DNA of 64,000 nt from Ketobacter sp. (lineage in GTDB: Bacteria > Pseudomonadota > Gammaproteobacteria > Pseudomonadales > Ketobacteraceae). The stretch is from NCBI RefSeq assembly GCF_003671495.1, contig NZ_RCHN01000020.1, positions 208,805-272,804 of the forward strand, written 5' to 3'. Under the pieces are notes generated by a model, which had not been told where the DNA came from, searched no databases, and was given only the letters and a program-made list of their open reading frames with translations. The position numbers were made by a program, and so were the translations under genes. Shown piece after piece: positions 61,769 through 64,000 of this stretch (positions are counted from its first letter, which is position 1; every line of letters begins with the position of its first letter).

Positions 61769-63082
61769 TCAACGAATGTCGTAACCCCGCTCCTCGTGGA
61801 GGACAATATCCAGCCCTTCGGTTTCCTGATCCTCACTGACCCGCAGACCCAGCACCTTATCCACCAGCTTCAACAACAGCCAGGACACCACCGCGGTATA
61901 AGAGAAGGTGGCGACAATCCCGATCAGCTGTACCTGTACCTGCGCACCAATGGAGCCATTATCCCCACCAAAGCCCAGCCCACTGAACACACCCAAGTCC
62001 GTTGCGCAGAAAACACCCACCAGCAAGGTGCCCAGGATGCCGCCGACCCCGTGCACCGGGAACACGTCCAGAGAATCGTCAATTTTCAACCGCTGCTTGA
62101 GGAACAAGGTGGCGAAGAAACAGATGGTGCCGGCACAGAGCCCGATCACCAGCGCGGCCGCCGGCCCCACCGAGCCTGACGCCGGGGTTATGGTGCCCAA
62201 TCCGGCCACCATGCCGGTGACAATCCCCAGCACCGAGGGTTTGCCGTGCCGAATCCATTCACAGGCCATCCAGGCCAGGGAACCGGCCGCGGCAGAAATG
62301 TGGGTCACCAGCAACGCCATGGCGGCACTGCCATTGGCCGCCAGCGCACTGCCCGCGTTGAAGCCGAACCAGCCCACCCACAACATACCGGCACCGGTTA
62401 CCGTCATGGTCATGTTGTGCGGCATCATCGGCGTGCCGGGAAAACCCCGCCGATTGCCGATTACCAGGGCGGCCACCAGGGCGGCCACCGCCGCGGTAAT
62501 GTGCACGACAGATCCCCCTGCGAAGTCCAGGAACCCCATCTCAGCCAGCCAGCCGCCGCCCCACACCCAATGACACACCGGGGAATACACCAACAGCAAC
62601 CAGGCCGAGCTGAACAGCAACATGGCCGAGAACTTCATGCGTTCAGCAAAGGCACCCACGATGAGTGCCGGCGTGATCACAGCGAAGGTCATCTGGAATG
62701 CGGCGAACAACACCGCCGGGATGTCGCCGTTAAGGGAATCCACCCCCATGGCCGCAAACAGTACATTGCCAAAGTCGCCAATAAATGGGCCCTGCTCCTC
62801 GGCCGAGCCGAAGGCGATGGTATAACCCACCACGAACCACAGGATCGACATCAGGCAAGTGAGTGTGAAGCACTGCATCAGCACCGACAATACGTTCTTG
62901 GACCGCACCAGACCGGCATAGAACAGCGAGAGCCCGGGAATCGTCATAAACAGTACTAAGGCTGTGGCCGTCAGAATCCAGGCGGTGTTGGCACCGCTCA
63001 GCTCATCAGCCACACCAAATGACGGAAACAGGAAAAACGACACAGCGAGCAATACCCGCCGCAGGTTGCTTAAACCCAACAT
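61769..63082 (-). CDS. amtB: Ammonium transporter AmtB
   Basis: The 437-residue protein has a signal-like N-terminal helix and 11 membrane segments. Motifs: FMTIPGLSLFYAGLVRSKNV, HWVWGGGWLAEMGFLDFAGG, GGSVVHITAAVAALV with the twin-His environment, and VHGVGGILGTLLVGVF. It conducts NH3/NH4+ at the inner membrane and is blocked by deuridylylated GlnK. It lies 73 bases after glnK on the same strand, the standard pairing. The C-terminal tail ends with HEERGYDIR. Confidence 0.96.
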   Translation of the reverse strand: MLGLSNLRRVLLAVSFFLFPSFGVADELSGANTAWILTATALVLFMTIPGLSLFYAGLVRSKNVLSVLMQCFTLTCLMSILWFVVGYTIAFGSAEEQGPFIGDFGNVLFAAMGVDSLNGDIPAVLFAAFQMTFAVITPALIVGAFAERMKFSAMLLFSSAWLLLVYSPVCHWVWGGGWLAEMGFLDFAGGSVVHITAAVAALVAALVIGNRRGFPGTPMMPHNMTMTVTGAGMLWVGWFGFNAGSALAANGSAAMALLVTHISAAAGSLAWMACEWIRHGKPSVLGIVTGMVAGLGTITPASGSVGPAAALVIGLCAGTICFFATLFLKQRLKIDDSLDVFPVHGVGGILGTLLVGVFCATDLGVFSGLGFGGDNGSIGAQVQVQLIGIVATFSYTAVVSWLLLKLVDKVLGLRVSEDQETEGLDIVLHEERGYDIR

Positions 63083-63155
63083 TGAAGATACCCCTTGAAG
63101 GAAGATTGTTACTGAATTGGCCTTTTATTATTGGTGGTGCACCGGGCTGCCCAGA

Positions 63156-63539
<384 letters not shown>

Positions 63540-63560
63540 TTACCGTGCTTTTGTTCTATT

Positions 63561-63578
63561 ATGGTGCCTTCGCACCAT
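63561..63578. repeat. Perfect 18-bp inverted repeat in the glnK leader
   Basis: ATGGTGC-CTTC-GCACCAT is a 7-bp stem with a 4-base loop that straddles the predicted glnK transcription start. It could fold at the very 5' end of the mRNA or bind a regulator; its arms are in the opposite order to an NtrC site. Confidence 0.7.
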
Positions 63579-63587
63579 TTAAGAGCA

Positions 63588-63603
63588 TGCAGATTCTGGG
63601 CCA
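63588..63603 (-). promoter_or_regulatory. Sigma-54 (-24/-12) promoter of glnK-amtB
   Basis: On the minus strand TGGCCC-AGAAT-CTGCA matches TGGCAC-N5-TTGCA at all but two positions, and GG and GC are exactly ten bases apart, the key sigma-54 spacing. Transcription would start near 63576, giving a leader of about 80 bases. Confidence 0.75.
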
Positions 63604-63697
63604 TCTGACGATTTCTTTATTTTTCAACGATTTAGAAATTTTCAGGCTAGAGCTTTCATGAAAAACGCACCTTTTGCGATCACCTTAGCGCATTAGT

Positions 63698-63712
63698 GCA
63701 CACTATTAGTGC
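63698..63712. promoter_or_regulatory. NtrC-type enhancer site for glnK-amtB
   Basis: GCAC-N7-GTGC (63698-63701 and 63709-63712) is the core spacing of NtrC sites. It lies about 130 bases upstream of the predicted glnK start, a normal place for an enhancer. A weaker half-site, GCACC at 63667, lies between it and the promoter. Confidence 0.65.
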
Positions 63713-63756
63713 TTGCCGATGTAGTACTAGAGAGGTATGGGCAGTGACTACCTTAG

Positions 63757-63770
63757 TTGACATGTATCAA
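63757..63770. promoter_or_regulatory. FNR/Anr box upstream of ccoN
   Basis: TTGAC-ATGT-ATCAA differs from the FNR/Anr consensus TTGAT-N4-ATCAA at one base. Its centre is about 41 bases before the start predicted from TATAAT at 63792-63797, the class II activator position. The high-affinity cbb3 oxidase genes are well-known FNR/Anr targets. Confidence 0.85.
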
Positions 63771-63791
63771 CAACGTACAACCGTTCACTTC

Positions 63792-63797
63792 TATAAT
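63792..63797 (+). promoter_or_regulatory. -10 element of the ccoN promoter
   Basis: TATAAT is a perfect -10 with no -35 at the usual distance; the FNR/Anr box occupies that position. The predicted start is near 63804. The leader of about 92 bases contains a 7-bp hairpin TGCCATT/AATGGCA. Confidence 0.8.
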
Positions 63798-63896
63798 GCG
63801 ATGCTGCCATTTTCATCAATGGCAAGCCTTTAGCTTCGTGAAAGAAAACCGTAGTAACCGTGTGTGTTCAATCACTCAACACAGGAATGACACTCA

Positions 63897-64000
63897 ATGA
63901 GTAATAGTCAAGCTGCAACGCCGCAATACGAGTATGGTGTCGTTAAGCAATTTGCGGTCATGACCGTAATCTGGGGCATCGTGGGGATGGCTGTCGGTGT
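63897..64000 (+). CDS. ccoN: cbb3-type cytochrome c oxidase subunit I, CcoN (5' part only)
   Basis: The first 34 codons are present before the window ends. They read MSNSQAATPQYEYGVVKQFA then VMTVIWGIVGMAVG, which is the characteristic start of CcoN (YxYxVVxQFAxMTVxWGIVGM). The ATG has AGGA ten bases upstream. CcoN carries the heme b and heme b3-CuB centre of the microaerobic terminal oxidase. The FNR/Anr box upstream fits. Confidence 0.9.
   Translation, partial: MSNSQAATPQYEYGVVKQFAVMTVIWGIVGMAVG

Noticed and set aside
63561..63578. Inverted repeat ATGGTGC-CTTC-GCACCAT as an NtrC site
   Set aside because: The arms are in reverse order relative to the NtrC core (GCAC then GTGC) and it overlaps the predicted start site. 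The GCAC-N7-GTGC at 63698 fits better.

Overview
This 64 kb window is chromosomal DNA of a gammaproteobacterium, probably a marine or aquatic member of the Pseudomonadales/Oceanospirillales group. The grounds are the gene families (alaA, pdxB, greB, epmC, rlmM, htpX, glnK-amtB, ccoN), dense coding with short gaps and ATGA overlaps, moderately high GC, and lipid-type enzymes (SCP2, MaoC, aldehyde dehydrogenase). The lineage is an inference from gene content. No insertion sequence, prophage, integrase, CRISPR array or rRNA is visible. There is one tRNA gene (tRNA-Glu, UUC).

Layout. 0.2-7.4 kb: aldehyde dehydrogenase, then a leftward group of an Atm1-type ABC exporter, an HTH protein and an amidase, then a GATase and endonuclease V. 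7.5-12.8 kb: tRNA-Glu, a DUF962 protein, a glutathione peroxidase/OhrR pair, msrB, alaA and a small partner gene. 12.8-19.7 kb: a leftward operon of a DUF2760 protein, two divergent Hsp70s (the second with a large DUF3731-type C-terminus) and a membrane nucleotide cyclase. It diverges from htpX, which has a recognisable sigma-32 promoter. 21-27.3 kb: MFS protein, AcoX-like NAD-kinase-fold protein, polytopic membrane protein, pdxB, fructosamine kinase and 5'-3' exonuclease.

27.6-37.9 kb holds the most unusual locus: ten co-directional genes. They encode a large TPR lipoprotein, a small TPR lipoprotein, a short exported protein, one TolQ/ExbB-type proton channel subunit, two different ExbD/TolR subunits, a TonB-like protein with an AgmX/PglI C-terminal domain, a TlpA-like thioredoxin, an exported acidic protein and a second large TPR/coiled-coil protein. 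One TolQ plus two TolR-like proteins plus an AgmX/PglI protein recalls the Agl/Glt gliding machinery of Myxococcus. The first ExbD carries Asn where the proton-carrying Asp normally sits; the second keeps the Asp. I read the locus as a little-described, proton-motive-force-driven trans-envelope machine.

37.9-52.5 kb: SRAP (YedK-type) protein, dimeric dUTPase, DUF4139 protein, an FtsH paralog with a long charged N-terminus, a PAS-GGDEF-EAL protein, apbE, an SDR, greB, cobO, a lipoprotein cytochrome c, epmC, a MATE exporter and conserved unknowns. 52.5-56.7 kb: one 1408-residue lipoprotein with FG-GAP beta-propeller repeats and DUF2341/LamG-like domains. 56.9-64 kb: tusA, an MFS transporter, an ABM-domain protein, rlmM, a MaoC-type hydratase, an SCP2 protein, glnK-amtB and the start of ccoN. 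The glnK-ccoN intergenic region shows a sigma-54 -24/-12 element with an NtrC-type site for glnK, and an FNR/Anr box placed near -41.5 for ccoN. Nitrogen and oxygen control therefore share one 400 bp region.
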